DNA from: an uncultured Thalassospira sp. | GTDB taxonomy: Bacteria > Pseudomonadota > Alphaproteobacteria > Rhodospirillales_A > Thalassospiraceae | DNA length: 8,090 nt | Assembly (NCBI GenBank): GCA_946885765.1 | Contig: CAMPHD010000133.1 | Span: forward strand, 1 to 8,090 | Direction: 5' to 3' | In this document: positions 6,663-8,090 of the stretch, one piece after another | How the letters are laid out: each line of letters begins with the position of its first letter | Position numbering within the stretch: position 1 is the first letter of the stretch | Notes under the pieces: model-generated | Databases searched by the model: none | What the model saw: the letters and a program-made list of their open reading frames with translations, nothing else | Told to the model about the DNA's origin: nothing | Program-made: the position numbers and the translations under genes

Positions 6663-6691
6663 ATTATAAGGACAGAATACCTATATGACAA
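6663..6691 (-). promoter_or_regulatory. Promoter for sugE, TTGTCA-N17-TATAAT
   Basis: On the - strand a TTGTCA box (complement of 6686-6691) and a perfect TATAAT box (complement of 6663-6668) are separated by 17 bases, near-ideal for a housekeeping sigma factor. Transcription would begin near 6656, giving a leader of about 90 bases that contains the whole riboswitch. Confidence 0.75.
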
Positions 6692-6719
6692 ATGCTCTTT
6701 GGGCATTACTGTCATGACA
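6686..6719. repeat. Inverted repeat in the sugE/mobA divergent region, possible operator
   Basis: TGACA-AATGC (6686-6695) is mirrored by GCATT-AC-TGTCA (6703-6714), a 10-bp interrupted inverted repeat. It is directly followed by TGACA (6715-6719), so that TGTCATGACA (6710-6719) is itself a perfect palindrome. The left arm overlaps the -35 box of the sugE promoter, and the right side lies close upstream of mobA. It could be an operator or merely a DNA symmetry. No known regulator consensus is claimed. Confidence 0.35.
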
Positions 6720-6751
6720 ATAGTATCAAATAGGTGGATGTCATCCTGCCC

Positions 6752-7372
6752 ATGCTAATCGAGACGAACCCTGTATCCGAACATCGAAAAGTCGCCGGAT
6801 TGATCCTTGCCGGAGGTGAAGGGCGTCGTATGGGGGGAGACAAGCCGTTTCGTGAATTGGCAGGCAAACCATTGATTGCGCACGTGATCAGCGCGGCATC
6901 CGCGCAATGCAATCATTTGATGATTTCCAGCAACGAAGATGTGGCACGGTTTGCTGATTTCAATCTGCCAGTCGTTCCAGACAGCCCCAAACCAGGACAG
7001 GGGCCGTTAGGCGGGATTCTGGGCGGTTTAAGGGCCGTACCCGATGGTATCGACTGGCTGGTATCGTTCCCGGTCGATTGCCCGATTGTGCCCGGTGATA
7101 TGGCCCTGCAATTGATTAAGGCCGCGACGGATGCCGGCAAAAAAGCAGCCTTCGCTAGCCATGCCGGGCGGGATCATTATCTTTCTGCCGTTTGGCATCG
7201 TGATACGGTCGAGATTATTATACGGCAACTGGCTGCAGATGACCGTCGCGTTGGCAGGGCGTTGCGCGGAGCCGATGCTGTTGTCGTCGATTTCCCGGTT
7301 GGGCCGGGGCAGAGTACGCCCTTTATCAATATCAATACACTAACCGACCTGAATGCGATGAATGCCATTTAG
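6752..7372 (+). CDS. mobA: Molybdenum cofactor guanylyltransferase MobA
   Basis: A cytoplasmic nucleotidyltransferase that joins GMP from GTP to molybdopterin, making the guanine dinucleotide form of the molybdenum cofactor for enzymes of the DMSO-reductase family. From ATG 6752 it has 206 residues, normal for MobA. Visible motifs are the glycine-rich nucleotide loop LAGGEGRRMGGDK (19-31), DSPKPGQGPLGGI (77-89), the metal-binding Asp109 in FPVDCP, and the C-terminal FININTLTDL. The start is uncertain: GTG 6734 is in frame and would add six residues but has no ribosome binding site, while ATG 6752 has AGGTGG (6732-6737) at a rather long 14-base distance. A weak promoter TTGGGC-N16-TAGTAT (6699-6726) may drive it, placing transcription start near 6733. 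It is divergent from sugE and no functional link to it is evident. Confidence 0.92.
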   Translation: MLIETNPVSEHRKVAGLILAGGEGRRMGGDKPFRELAGKPLIAHVISAASAQCNHLMISSNEDVARFADFNLPVVPDSPKPGQGPLGGILGGLRAVPDGIDWLVSFPVDCPIVPGDMALQLIKAATDAGKKAAFASHAGRDHYLSAVWHRDTVEIIIRQLAADDRRVGRALRGADAVVVDFPVGPGQSTPFININTLTDLNAMNAI

Positions 7373-7402
7373 GCAAGCCTGATCAAGCTGACGGATCGAT
7401 AA

Positions 7403-8090
7403 TCAGCGAAGGGCGCAGGGGCGCCATGGCTTCCAAGGTTTGTAGCCGTCAAAGAAACTTGCCAGGAACTGATCGACCTTTTGGCGGTTTGCAGCACGGT
7501 CGGCTGAGGAGAGGTCCTTGTCATACTTGCTGCAGTTTTTTTCTACAGCATCACCGATCGATTTCCAGTCCGCATGCTGATCATGGCCGGGAAGGCCGGT
7601 GGCGATGGCGCACCAACCAACTGCTTCGACGGGGTCACCAAGGGTACGGGCTTCTTCGGCAAGGTAGGCTGCTGCCCGCATTTCACCATGTTCGGCGGCT
7701 TGACGCAGATATTGATAACGGGTGGTGTCACTGGCTGCAAACCAGTTGGCAAGCAAGGTAGCCGCACGCGGATCGCCAGCTTCCCATGCGGTGCTCAGAT
7801 ACTGTTTTGCTTGATCGGCCTTGCCCTGATCCATGGCATCAAGGGCAAGCCACAGCATTGCCTGTGTCTGGTTCTGATCGGCAGCCTGTTGATAAATCGA
7901 CCTGATATCGTCGGGTTTTGCACCGGTTGCTTCCAGTCTTCGGGCGATGACCATGCTGGCATCCGGATTGTAATTGTCGGCTGATGCCTGCATCAAATCC
8001 CAGCCACGTTTTTCATCGGCTTTGATGCCGACCCCGTTAATCATCTGACAGGACAGAAAGTACTGCGCGGCAGCGTTACCACCATCGGCA
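7403..8090 (-). CDS. Sel1-like repeat protein, C-terminal part
   Basis: The frame is open to the right edge of the window, so the N-terminus is missing; 228 residues are visible and the stop is TGA (complement of 7403-7405). The sequence shows helical Sel1/TPR-type repeats of about 35 residues, with Ala/Gly spacing: FLSCQMINGVGIKADEKRGW, SIYQQAADQNQTQAMLWLAL, YLSTAWEAGDPRAATLLA and YLRQAAEHGEMRAAAYLAEE. It ends in a charged tail with a PWKPWRP motif. ATG 8044 is not taken as the start because the repeat pattern continues upstream without a stop. Such repeats form protein-binding superhelices; partner and location cannot be told, and any signal peptide would lie outside the window. It converges on mobA with a 30-base gap holding no clear terminator. 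Confidence 0.75.
   Translation of the reverse strand, partial: ADGGNAAAQYFLSCQMINGVGIKADEKRGWDLMQASADNYNPDASMVIARRLEATGAKPDDIRSIYQQAADQNQTQAMLWLALDAMDQGKADQAKQYLSTAWEAGDPRAATLLANWFAASDTTRYQYLRQAAEHGEMRAAAYLAEEARTLGDPVEAVGWCAIATGLPGHDQHADWKSIGDAVEKNCSKYDKDLSSADRAANRQKVDQFLASFFDGYKPWKPWRPCALR

Noticed and set aside
7412..7425. GGCGC-AGGG-GCGCC hairpin as terminator of mobA
   Set aside because: It lies inside the 3' coding end of the convergent Sel1 gene and has no following T-run.

Overview
The window (moderate-to-high GC, dense short-spaced genes) looks like chromosomal DNA of an alphaproteobacterium. The protein style suggests a Rhodospirillales genus such as Thalassospira, but this is an impression from family resemblance and was not tested by any search.

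Left part (1-6244): a reductive pyrimidine-catabolism locus on the + strand. It opens with the 3' end of a nitrilase-family N-carbamoyl-beta-alanine amidohydrolase (beta-ureidopropionase), closed by a hairpin/T-rich terminator. After a 160-bp gap comes a compact operon: ABC ATPase, two inner-membrane permeases of the NitT/TauT type (genes overlapping by 11 and 4 bases), a THI5/NMT1-type periplasmic binding protein, a GC-rich hairpin, and a dihydropyrimidinase (hydantoinase) with a complete binuclear metal site, ending at a strong terminator. Transporter, dihydropyrimidinase and ureidopropionase together suggest import and breakdown of a pyrimidine, dihydropyrimidine or hydantoin-like ureide. 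The binding-protein gene carries an in-frame TAA at codon 52 where the family normally has Glu. The rest of the frame is intact, so this is a very recent nonsense mutation, a sequencing error, or (least likely) readthrough.

Middle part (6244-6691, - strand): a small SMR-family guanidinium exporter (SugE/Gdx). Its leader contains two hairpins with ACGA and ACGG tetraloops, the hallmark of the guanidine-II (mini-ykkC) riboswitch, just upstream of an AGGAGG ribosome binding site. A TTGTCA-N17-TATAAT promoter lies upstream of it. Promoter, sensor and exporter form a complete self-contained guanidine-response unit.

Right part (6692-8090): a divergent intergenic region with an inverted repeat, mobA (molybdenum cofactor guanylyltransferase) on the + strand, and the 3' part of a Sel1-repeat protein on the - strand, convergent with mobA and running off the window. 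No tRNA, rRNA, CRISPR array or insertion sequence was seen.
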